Below are positions 1-7,594 of a stretch of 27,522 nucleotides of DNA, piece after piece. A program made the translations under genes and the position numbers. The notes under the pieces are model-generated. The model was given only the letters and a program-made list of their open reading frames with translations, searched no databases and was not told the origin of the DNA. Every line of letters begins with the position of its first letter. Position 1 is the stretch's first letter. Source of the stretch: BOG-938 sp048498155 (GTDB lineage Bacteria > Pseudomonadota > Alphaproteobacteria > Caulobacterales > Caulobacteraceae). Location of the stretch: NCBI GenBank assembly GCA_048498155.1, contig JBEHYN010000042.1, positions 1 to 27,522 of the forward strand, read 5' to 3'.

Positions 1-1459
1 CGACGATCAGGACGTGGACCTGATCAAGGCCGACTTCGGCTACAATGCTACGCCGGCCATCGGCAACGACGTGGTGGTCATCGGCGCGGCCATGAGCTCC
101 GGCGGGCGGCCGGTTACTCACAACAATGTCAAAGGCTATGTGCGCGGCTTCGACGTGCGCACCGGCAAGCGTCTGTGGATCTTCCACACCATCCCGAAAA
201 AGGGTGAGTTCGGCTACGACACCTGGCTGGACGGTACGGAAAGCTCAGGCAACGCCGGCGACTGGGGTCAGATCGCCATCGATGAGGAACTGAACCTCGC
301 CTATTTGGGCGTCGAGCTGCCGACTGGCGACTACAGCGGCCAGTATCGCCGGGGCAATGCCCTGTTCGGCGAGTCCATTGTCGCCGTCGATCTGAAGACC
401 GGCGTGCGTAAATGGCACTACCAGCTGGTGCACCACGGCCTTCAGGACCGGGACATTCCTTGCGCAGCGATTCTTTGCGACATTCCGGTCAAGGGAAAGA
501 TGGTCAAGGCCCTGGCACAGCCGACCAAGCAGGCCTTCCTCTATGTACTGAACCGGGAGACCGGCGAGCCGATCTGGCCCATCGTCGAGCGCAAGGTGCC
601 CAAGGGTGACGTGCCCGGCGAGTGGTATCCGGCCACTCAGCCAGTCCCCACCAAGCCGCCGCCCTATGAGCTTCAGGGCGTCACCCCGGACGGGTTGATC
701 GACTACACCCCGGCCCTCCACGAAAAGGCCCTGCGGCTGATCAAGAACTATGTGACCGGCTCTCTATGGTCGCTTCCCAGCGTCTACAAGCGGGAGGGAA
801 CCTGGGGCACCCTGTGGACCCCCGCCTCCCAGGGCGGAAGCAACTGGCCCGGCGGCTCCTACGATCCTGAAACCCACATGGTCTATGTCCAGACCAAGCG
901 GGAGGTGCAGCCCACGGGGATGATCAGGAACACAGACCCGGCTGTTTCGGACATGGAATGGGTCGGCTCGATGGGGGTTCCCAAGGGTGAGGAAGACGTC
1001 GTCCGCGACGGCTTCAAGGTCAGCCAGACGACCGTTGATGGGCTACCCCTGCTCAAGCCTCCCTACGGCAGCCTTACCGCCATTGATCTGACCAAGGGCG
1101 ACATCGCCTGGCAGATCGCTCACGGCGAGACGCCAGACAACATCCGTAACCACCCGGCGCTCAAGGGCCTGACCATTCCTAGGACCGGCCAGGTCGGCAA
1201 GGTGTCCGCCCTGGTGACCAAGACACTCGTGGTGGTGGGCGATCCCCAGGTCACCACCGAACCTTCTGGTCGGCGTGGCGGGAAGCTGCGGGCCTATGAC
1301 AAGGCCACGGGCGCGGAGTTGGGCGCGGTCTATATGCCGGGCGGTCAGGTGGGCTCGCCGATGACCTATATGCTGGGCGGGCGTCAATACATCGTGCTGG
1401 CCATGGGCGGCGGCTCCGTCAGGGCGGAATTCATCGCGTTCAGACTGCCTAAGGCTTGA
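1..1459 (+). CDS. PQQ-dependent dehydrogenase, glucose-dehydrogenase type, copy 1 (5' truncated by window edge)
   Basis: This is the C-terminal two thirds of a periplasmic quinoprotein that would oxidise a sugar or alcohol with PQQ and pass electrons to the respiratory chain. The reading frame is open from base 2 and aligns from its first residues (DDQDVDL) with the interior of the two complete copies downstream, so the GTG at 14 is not a real start. The beta-propeller tryptophan motifs are visible (RTGKRLWIF, KTGVRKWHY), as are the Lys-containing PTKQAFLYVLNR segment and the NWPGGSYDPETH motif of the family. No CxxCH haem motif is present, so the electron acceptor must be separate. The active-site segment reads HHGLQDRDIP, as in copy 3 and unlike copy 2. 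The last 220 bases before the final codons are identical to copy 3. Substrate is not determinable from sequence. Confidence 0.93.
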   Translation, partial: DDQDVDLIKADFGYNATPAIGNDVVVIGAAMSSGGRPVTHNNVKGYVRGFDVRTGKRLWIFHTIPKKGEFGYDTWLDGTESSGNAGDWGQIAIDEELNLAYLGVELPTGDYSGQYRRGNALFGESIVAVDLKTGVRKWHYQLVHHGLQDRDIPCAAILCDIPVKGKMVKALAQPTKQAFLYVLNRETGEPIWPIVERKVPKGDVPGEWYPATQPVPTKPPPYELQGVTPDGLIDYTPALHEKALRLIKNYVTGSLWSLPSVYKREGTWGTLWTPASQGGSNWPGGSYDPETHMVYVQTKREVQPTGMIRNTDPAVSDMEWVGSMGVPKGEEDVVRDGFKVSQTTVDGLPLLKPPYGSLTAIDLTKGDIAWQIAHGETPDNIRNHPALKGLTIPRTGQVGKVSALVTKTLVVVGDPQVTTEPSGRRGGKLRAYDKATGAELGAVYMPGGQVGSPMTYMLGGRQYIVLAMGGGSVRAEFIAFRLPKA

Positions 1460-1490
1460 AAACGGCTGACGCCCGAGAAGGAAATATGGA

Positions 1491-3503
1491 ATGCGTAAAA
1501 TATCCCGCCGACTTGCCTTAGCGCTTCCGGTACTCGGCTACTTAGCGTCGAAGACGCGCGCTTTGGCCCAGAGTCCGGGGCGCGTTCCGGCGGCTAAGGC
1601 GCCGGATACCGACTGGCTGAATTATGCGGGCGACCAAGCGAGCACCCGCTATTCACCTATCGAACAGATCCGGCCGGACAATTTCAATAAGCTTGAGGTG
1701 GCCTGGCGCTTTCAGACCAGCCCTTTTGGTCCAAAGCCCGAATATGAATTGCAATGCACGCCGCTGGTTTCCAAGGGGCGGATGTTCTTCACAGCGGGAA
1801 GCCGACGGGATGCTGTGTCGATTGATGCGGCCACCGGCGAAGTCTTGTGGGTTCATCGCACCGACGAAGGCGAGCGCGCGGCCAAGTCTCCGCGCCTGTT
1901 GTCAGGCCGAGGCCTAGCCTATTGGACCGATGGCGCCGAGGAGCGTATTCTTTACGTGACGATAGGCTACCGCCTCATCGCGTTGGACGCCAAGACAGGT
2001 CTTCCTGATCCCCAGTTCGGCGAAAATGGAATCGTCGACCTGAGGCTGAACGACGATCAGGACATGGACCTGAACCACGCCGACATCGGCTATCATGCAG
2101 CCCCGGCCATCGGCAAAAACGTGGTGATTATCGGCGCAGCCATGACGGGCGGCGGGTCGCCGAAAACGCATAACAACGTCAAGGGCTACGTGCGCGGGTT
2201 CGATGTCCGAACGGGCAAGCGCTTGTGGATTTTCCACACCATCCCCAAGAAAGGCGAGGTCGGCTATGACACCTGGCTGGATGGCGCCGAAAATATCGGT
2301 AACGCCGGCGACTGGTCCCAGATCTCCATCGATGAGGAACTGAACCTCGCCTACCTCGGCGTGGAGCTGCCGACCGGCGACTACATGGGCCAGTATCGCC
2401 GGGGCAATGCCCTGTTCGGGGAATCCATCGTCGCGGTGGATCTGCACACCGGCGTGCGCAAGTGGCACTATCAGCTTGTCCACCACGGACTCTGGGATAT
2501 GGACATTCCCTGTGCGGCGATTCTTTGCGACATCCCGGTCAAGGGAAAGATGGTCAAGGCGCTGGCGCAGCCGACCAAGCAGGCCTTCCTCTATGTGCTC
2601 AACCGCGAGACCGGCGAGCCGATCTGGCCCATTCCGGAAAAGAAGGTTCCCAAAGGCGATGTGCCCGGCGAGTGGTATTCGCCGACCCAGCCGATCCCGT
2701 CCAAACCGCCGGCCTATGACCGCCAGGGCGTTACGCCGGACAACCTGATCGACTTCACTCCGGAACTGCACGCCGAGGCCCTGCGGCTGATCAAGAACTA
2801 CGTGACCGGCCCGATCTTCACGCCGCCCACGGTTTACCATCGCGAGGGGACATGGGGCACCATTTGGTCGCCGGATTCCACCGGCGGCACCAATTGGCCG
2901 GGCGGATCTTATGACCCGGAGACCCACACGGTTTACGTCTATTCGAAGTCCGTCGCCCAACTGACCATGATCGTAAACAACACCAACAAGACCTTTTCGG
3001 ATATGGAGTGGGTTATGGGGCGGTCGCCGCCGGGCGAACCCATCGTCCGGGACGGATTCAAGCCCGGCGTGATTGATGTCCAAGGCTTGCCGCTGATGAA
3101 GCCGCCTTATGGGCGTATCAGCGCCATTGACCTTTCTAAGGGCGACATCGTCTGGCAAGTCGCACATGGCGAAACGCCGGATAACATCCGCAATCATCCG
3201 GCGCTTAAGGGGTTGAAAATCCCCAGGACGGGCCAGGCCGGCAAGCTTGCGCCGCTGGTGACCAAGACTCTGGTCGTGTGCGGCGACGCCGAGCTGACGA
3301 CCGATCCATCGGGCCGACGCGGCGCCATGCTCCGAGCTTATGACAAGAAGACCGGTCAAGAGGTGGCCGCAGTCTACATGCCCGGCCGTCAGGTCGGCGC
3401 GCCGATGACCTATGTCCTAAACGGCCAACAGCATATCGTGCTCTCCATCGGGGGCGGCGAAGCGAAGGCCGAACTGATCGCGTTCAGACTACCGAAAGCC
3501 TGA
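1491..3503 (+). CDS. PQQ-dependent dehydrogenase, glucose-dehydrogenase type, copy 2
   Basis: A complete 670-residue periplasmic quinoprotein. Residues 1-26 form a signal peptide with a twin arginine (SRRLALA) and an ALA cleavage site before Q27. The mature part starts DTDWLNYAGD and carries repeated propeller motifs (ATGEVLWV, RTGKRLWIF, HTGVRKWHY). His331-His332-Gly-Leu-Trp335-Asp336-Met-Asp338 matches the WDMD segment of membrane glucose dehydrogenases, and Lys363 follows in PTKQAFLYVLNR. From family knowledge, an Asp and a Lys in these segments are the catalytic base and a PQQ contact. There are no N-terminal membrane helices and no haem c motif, so it is a soluble relative of Gcd. A GAGAAGGAA ribosome binding site lies at 1475-1483, 7 bases before the ATG. 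It starts 31 bases after copy 1 and differs from copies 1 and 3 in the active-site motif, so its substrate may differ. Confidence 0.95.
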   Translation: MRKISRRLALALPVLGYLASKTRALAQSPGRVPAAKAPDTDWLNYAGDQASTRYSPIEQIRPDNFNKLEVAWRFQTSPFGPKPEYELQCTPLVSKGRMFFTAGSRRDAVSIDAATGEVLWVHRTDEGERAAKSPRLLSGRGLAYWTDGAEERILYVTIGYRLIALDAKTGLPDPQFGENGIVDLRLNDDQDMDLNHADIGYHAAPAIGKNVVIIGAAMTGGGSPKTHNNVKGYVRGFDVRTGKRLWIFHTIPKKGEVGYDTWLDGAENIGNAGDWSQISIDEELNLAYLGVELPTGDYMGQYRRGNALFGESIVAVDLHTGVRKWHYQLVHHGLWDMDIPCAAILCDIPVKGKMVKALAQPTKQAFLYVLNRETGEPIWPIPEKKVPKGDVPGEWYSPTQPIPSKPPAYDRQGVTPDNLIDFTPELHAEALRLIKNYVTGPIFTPPTVYHREGTWGTIWSPDSTGGTNWPGGSYDPETHTVYVYSKSVAQLTMIVNNTNKTFSDMEWVMGRSPPGEPIVRDGFKPGVIDVQGLPLMKPPYGRISAIDLSKGDIVWQVAHGETPDNIRNHPALKGLKIPRTGQAGKLAPLVTKTLVVCGDAELTTDPSGRRGAMLRAYDKKTGQEVAAVYMPGRQVGAPMTYVLNGQQHIVLSIGGGEAKAELIAFRLPKA

Positions 3504-3543
3504 AGACTCACCCGGCGAACAGACAGCCAAAAGGAAATCTGAC

Positions 3544-5544
3544 ATGGGCAAGATTTCGCGTCGGCTGGCTCTAGCTGCGCCTCTGTTGGGCTACATCTTG
3601 TCCAAGACCCAGGCCCTGGCCCAGCCCAAGGCGCCCGACACCGACTGGCTGAGCTTCGCCGGGGACAACGCCAACACCCGCTATTCGCCCCTCGATCAGA
3701 TCACGGCAGACAACTTCAAATCGCTGGAGGTCGCCTGGCGGTTCGAGACCAGCCCCTACGGGCCGCGCCCAGACTCCAACTTGGAGGTGACGCCCCTGGT
3801 CGCCAAGGGGCGGATGTTCTTCACCGCCGGCGCCCGCCGCGACGCGGTGTCAATCGACGCGGCCACGGGCGAAGTGCTTTGGGTCTATCGGCTGGAGGAG
3901 GGCGAGCGCGCGGCCCTCTCGCCACGGCAGGGTGCTGGACGGGGTCTAGCCTACTGGACCGACGGCAAGGGGGATGAGCGCATCCTCTATGTGACTATCG
4001 GCTTCCGCCTGGTCTGCCTGGACGCCAAGACCGGCATTCCCTGCCCGGACTTCGGCGAAAAGGGCGTTGTCGATCTGAGGCTGAACGATGACCAGGACAT
4101 GGATCTGGTCAAGGCCGACGTCGGCTACAACGCCACCCCGGCTATCGGCAACGACGTGGTGGTCATCGGCGCCGCGATGGAGACTGGCGGCCGACCCAAG
4201 ACCTATGACAACACCCGCGGCTACGTACGCGGCTTCGATGTGCGCACGGGCAAGCGTCTGTGGATCTTCCACACCATCCCCAAGAAGGGCGAGTTCGGCT
4301 ACGACACCTGGCTCGACGGCGCCGACCATATCGGCAACACCGGCGATTGGGCTCAGATCGCCGTCGATGAAGAGCTGAACCTCGCCTACCTGGGTGTGGA
4401 GCTGCCGACGGGGGACTACAGCGGCCAGTACCGCCGGGGCAACGCCCTGTTCGGGGAGTCCATTGTCGCGCTCCACCTGAAGACCGGCGTACGCAAGTGG
4501 CACTACCAGCTGATCCATCACGGCCTGCAGGACCGGGACATTCCTTGCGCAGCGATTCTTTGCGACATCCCGGTCAAGGGAAAGATGGTCAAGGCGCTAG
4601 CCCAGCCAACCAAGCAGTGCATCCTGTATGTGCTGAACCGCGAAACCGGCGAGCCGATCTGGCCCATCGTCGAGCGCAAGGTCCCCAAGGGCGACGTGCC
4701 CGGCGAGTGGTATCCGGCCACTCAGCCCGTCCCCACCAAGCCGCCGCCCTATGACCTTCAGGGCGTCACGCCGGACGGGCTGATCAACTATACCCCGGCC
4801 CTGCACGAAAAGGCCCTGCGGCTGATCAAGAACTATGTGACCGGCGGGCTATGGACCCTGCCCAGCGTATTTAAGCGGGAGGGAACCTGGGGGACCCTGT
4901 GGACGCCCGCCGCACAGGGCGGAAGCAACTGGCCCGGCGGTTCCTACGATCCTGAAACCCACATGGTCTATGTGCAGACCAAGCGTGAGGCCCAGGTCAC
5001 CGCTATGCTCAATAACAAGGACCCATCCTTTTCGGACATGGACTGGGTTGCCGCCTTGGGAGCGCCCAAGGGCGAGGAAGCGGTCGTGCGCGACGGCTTC
5101 AAGATGAACGAGATCACGGTAGACGGCCTGCCCCTGCTCAAGCCGCCCTATGGCAGCCTGACCGCGATCGATCTGACCAAGGGCGACATTGCATGGCAGA
5201 TCGCTCACGGAGAAACGCCCGACAATATTCGCAACCACCCGGCCCTGAAGGGCCTGACTATCCCTAGGACCGGCCAGGTCGGCAAGGTGTCCGCGCTGGT
5301 CACCAAGACCTTGCTGGTGGTGGGCGATCCCCAGGTCACCACCGAACCTTCTGGTCGGCGTGGCGGGAAGCTGCGGGCCTATGACAAGGCCACGGGCGCG
5401 GAGTTGGGCGCGGTCTATATGCCGGGCGGTCAGGTGGGCTCGCCGATGACCTATATGCTGGGCGGGCGTCAATACATCGTGCTGGCCATGGGCGGCGGCT
5501 CCGTCAGGGCGGAATTCATCGCGTTCAGACTGCCGAAAGCCTGA
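3544..5544 (+). CDS. PQQ-dependent dehydrogenase, glucose-dehydrogenase type, copy 3
   Basis: A complete 666-residue periplasmic quinoprotein, paralogous to the two genes before it. Residues 1-26 are a signal peptide (SRRLALAAPLLGY, cleavage after ALA), again with a twin arginine. The propeller motifs, the Lys-containing PTKQCILYVLNR segment and NWPGGSYDPETH are present. The active-site segment reads His325-His326-Gly-Leu-Gln329-Asp330-Arg331-Asp332, so both acidic residues are kept but the Trp and Met of copy 2 are replaced by Gln and Arg. An AAGGAA ribosome binding site at about 3531-3537 precedes the ATG. The gene ends two bases before the sensor kinase start, so kinase translation is probably coupled to it. 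Near identity of the 3' end to copy 1 points to recent duplication or gene conversion. Substrate unknown. Confidence 0.95.
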   Translation: MGKISRRLALAAPLLGYILSKTQALAQPKAPDTDWLSFAGDNANTRYSPLDQITADNFKSLEVAWRFETSPYGPRPDSNLEVTPLVAKGRMFFTAGARRDAVSIDAATGEVLWVYRLEEGERAALSPRQGAGRGLAYWTDGKGDERILYVTIGFRLVCLDAKTGIPCPDFGEKGVVDLRLNDDQDMDLVKADVGYNATPAIGNDVVVIGAAMETGGRPKTYDNTRGYVRGFDVRTGKRLWIFHTIPKKGEFGYDTWLDGADHIGNTGDWAQIAVDEELNLAYLGVELPTGDYSGQYRRGNALFGESIVALHLKTGVRKWHYQLIHHGLQDRDIPCAAILCDIPVKGKMVKALAQPTKQCILYVLNRETGEPIWPIVERKVPKGDVPGEWYPATQPVPTKPPPYDLQGVTPDGLINYTPALHEKALRLIKNYVTGGLWTLPSVFKREGTWGTLWTPAAQGGSNWPGGSYDPETHMVYVQTKREAQVTAMLNNKDPSFSDMDWVAALGAPKGEEAVVRDGFKMNEITVDGLPLLKPPYGSLTAIDLTKGDIAWQIAHGETPDNIRNHPALKGLTIPRTGQVGKVSALVTKTLLVVGDPQVTTEPSGRRGGKLRAYDKATGAELGAVYMPGGQVGSPMTYMLGGRQYIVLAMGGGSVRAEFIAFRLPKA

Positions 5545-5546
5545 AT

Positions 5547-6902
5547 ATGCCCAGCCCAGGCCCGCGCAAGTTTGGACTGAGCGCCCGGGTCCTGCTGGCG
5601 ACCTTGACCGCCATGGCGCTCAGCGCGGCGCTCGGCGCCACATTCACCCTGTGGCAGGACCGGCGGATGGTCGCCATCGAGTTGCAGACCAACCTGGCGG
5701 CCACCGCGCGGGTCGCGAGCGTGGAGATCGGTCAGGGCGGGGCGGTGGACGACGCACGCTTCGCCGCCCTGTTCAACGGTTCGCGCCACGTGCGGGTCAG
5801 CGTTTTCGGGCCCGACGCCAAGGCCAGGGCGGTCTCGAACCTTTACACCCAGGATTCGCGGCCTCCCGCATGGTTCGAGGCCTTGCTCAACCCCCATGTC
5901 CCGAGCCGGACGCTCGCCCTGCCGGACGGCGGCAAGGTGGTGATGACGCCAGATCCGGCCAATGAGATTGGCGAGGACTGGAACGGCTTGATGGACGCCC
6001 TGATGGTGGGCGCTCTATTCGTGGTCCTGGCTGTTCTGGTCGTCCACTTGGCTGTCGCCCGAGCCCTGTCGCCGCTCGGCGCTGTGTTGGCGGCCTTCAA
6101 GCGCTTGGAGGGCGGCAATTTCGGCCCGCGCGTGACCCCGTCCGGGCCGCCGGAAGTCGCCGCCCTGGCCGCGGGTTTCAACGCCCTGGCCGACCGTTTG
6201 TCCGCCGCTGACGAGGACAATACTCGCCTGCGCTCGGAGCTTCTGCGGCTGCAGGAAGAGGAGCGCGCCGACTTCGCCCGCGACCTGCATGACGAGATAG
6301 GCCCCTATCTGTTCGCCGTGGGCATAGACGCCGCAGCGGTCGGCGGCGCTGCCCAGGCGCAGGGTCTGCCCGACCTGGCGGAACGGGCGGGCCTGATCGC
6401 CTCGGCGGTGGCACATATGCAGGTGCGCGTGCGTGAGATGCTGGCGCGGCTGCGTCCCCTGCGCGCGGTGGAGCTGGGCCTAGCGCCGGCCCTGACCGAT
6501 CTGGTCGCCTTCTGGCGCGCGCGCCGGGCCGATACAACCTTCGAGCTCAAGCTGGCGCTGGATGACGAGATCGACCTCGGGATGGATGCGCGCGAGGCCC
6601 TTTATCTAGCGGCCCAAGAAGCCATCACCAACGCCGTGCGCCATGGCGCACCCTCTAAGGTGACCCTCGCCATCGGCCGGGAGGCCGGGGCCGTGAGACT
6701 TCAGGTGACCGATAATGGCCAAGGGGCCCGCGCCACCAACGGGCGGGTGGGTTTTGGCCTGCTGGGCATGCGCGAACGCGTGGACGCCTTGTCGGGTCAG
6801 ATGTACATAGAGACAGGGCCGGGGGGCCGGGGTTGGTCGGTGATCGTGCGCTTGCCTTTGGCGAGCGAGGCGGCGGCGCCAACTCCGCTGGAGGCCGTGT
6901 AA
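5547..6902 (+). CDS. NarL-type sensor histidine kinase
   Basis: A 451-residue membrane sensor kinase that should autophosphorylate and pass phosphate to the adjacent regulator. Membrane helix 1 is about residues 11-35, a periplasmic sensor of roughly 110 residues follows, and helix 2 is about 150-173. A HAMP linker comes next (LSPLGAVLAAFKRLEGGNFG...). The HisKA_3 phosphoacceptor is His248 in DFARDLHDEIGPYL. The HATPase domain has its N-box Asn362 in QEAITNAVRHG and the glycine-rich boxes DNGQG and GFGLLGMRERV. The start lies 2 bases after the third dehydrogenase stop, with no strong ribosome binding site, and the end overlaps the regulator start (TAATG). NarL-family systems are known to control PQQ-dependent alcohol oxidation in pseudomonads (ExaD/ExaE). 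A similar role here is inference from position. Confidence 0.95.
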   Translation: MPSPGPRKFGLSARVLLATLTAMALSAALGATFTLWQDRRMVAIELQTNLAATARVASVEIGQGGAVDDARFAALFNGSRHVRVSVFGPDAKARAVSNLYTQDSRPPAWFEALLNPHVPSRTLALPDGGKVVMTPDPANEIGEDWNGLMDALMVGALFVVLAVLVVHLAVARALSPLGAVLAAFKRLEGGNFGPRVTPSGPPEVAALAAGFNALADRLSAADEDNTRLRSELLRLQEEERADFARDLHDEIGPYLFAVGIDAAAVGGAAQAQGLPDLAERAGLIASAVAHMQVRVREMLARLRPLRAVELGLAPALTDLVAFWRARRADTTFELKLALDDEIDLGMDAREALYLAAQEAITNAVRHGAPSKVTLAIGREAGAVRLQVTDNGQGARATNGRVGFGLLGMRERVDALSGQMYIETGPGGRGWSVIVRLPLASEAAAPTPLEAV

Positions 6903-7519
6903 TGGACATCCTTCTGGTGGAAGACCACCCGATCGTCCGCGATGGGCTCAAGCGTCTGTTGTCGGCCATGCCGGCCGTGCAGGTGCGCGAAGAGACCACC
7001 GGACGCGGCGCCTTGGCCGCCGTGCGCGTTCGCCGCCCGGATCTGATGATTCTGGATCTGAACCTTCCCGACATTGGCGGCCTGGACGTCTTGGGCCGCC
7101 TAAAGCGCGAGGACTGCACTGTTCCTGTGCTTGTGCTGACCATGCATTGCGAGCCGATCTATGCAGTAAGGGCCCTGGAGGCCGGGGCCCGGGGGTACTT
7201 GAGTAAGGGAGCGGCGCCGGACGAGCTGATGGCGGCGATCAAGGCCGTCGGCAAGGGCGGGCGCTATGTGGAAAACGCCATTGCCCAGGCCATCGTGCTC
7301 AAGGGCGCTGAGGCCAGCGGGCCGCTCGACGCCCTGTCCGCGCGGGATCTGGAAGTTCTGCGTCTGCTGGCGGGCGGCCATCGCCTGGCCGAGGTCGCCG
7401 ACAGGCTTCAGCTCGCCTACAAGACCGTCGCCAACATCACCACCGGCATCAAGCGGAAGCTTGGGGTGTCCACGACAATGGATCTTGTCCGTCTGGCGGT
7501 GGAGTTGAATTCCGTCTGA
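6902..7519 (+). CDS. LuxR/NarL-family response regulator
   Basis: A 205-residue DNA-binding response regulator, the partner of the kinase upstream. The receiver domain begins MDILLVEDHP with the acidic pocket Glu7/Asp8. Phosphoacceptor Asp52 lies in LMILDLNLPDIGG, and Lys102 in YLSKGAAPDEL. The C-terminal LuxR-type helix-turn-helix covers about 140-200 (LSARDLEVLRLLAGGHRLAEVA, then YKTVANITTGIKRKLGV). The ATG at 6902 was chosen over the in-frame GTG at 6833 because the receiver fold starts right there and its A is shared with the kinase TAA stop. It most likely activates the dehydrogenase-receptor operon or a related set, but no operator could be identified. Confidence 0.95.
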   Translation: MDILLVEDHPIVRDGLKRLLSAMPAVQVREETTGRGALAAVRVRRPDLMILDLNLPDIGGLDVLGRLKREDCTVPVLVLTMHCEPIYAVRALEAGARGYLSKGAAPDELMAAIKAVGKGGRYVENAIAQAIVLKGAEASGPLDALSARDLEVLRLLAGGHRLAEVADRLQLAYKTVANITTGIKRKLGVSTTMDLVRLAVELNSV

Positions 7520-7594
7520 CAATGTCTCATGAGGACCTGCGCCCGGCGGGAGCTTCAGGCCACCAAGACCGGGAACGCAAAGGGGAAGTTCGTA

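Noticed and set aside
1914..3359. 481-codon minus-strand open frame opposite dehydrogenase copy 2
   Set aside because: No domain, and it lies antisense to a clear conserved gene; long antisense frames are expected at this GC content. The opposite strands of copies 1 and 3 show the same effect.
6833..6901. Upstream GTG start for the response regulator
   Set aside because: It would add 23 residues inside the kinase gene; the receiver domain starts exactly at the ATG at 6902.
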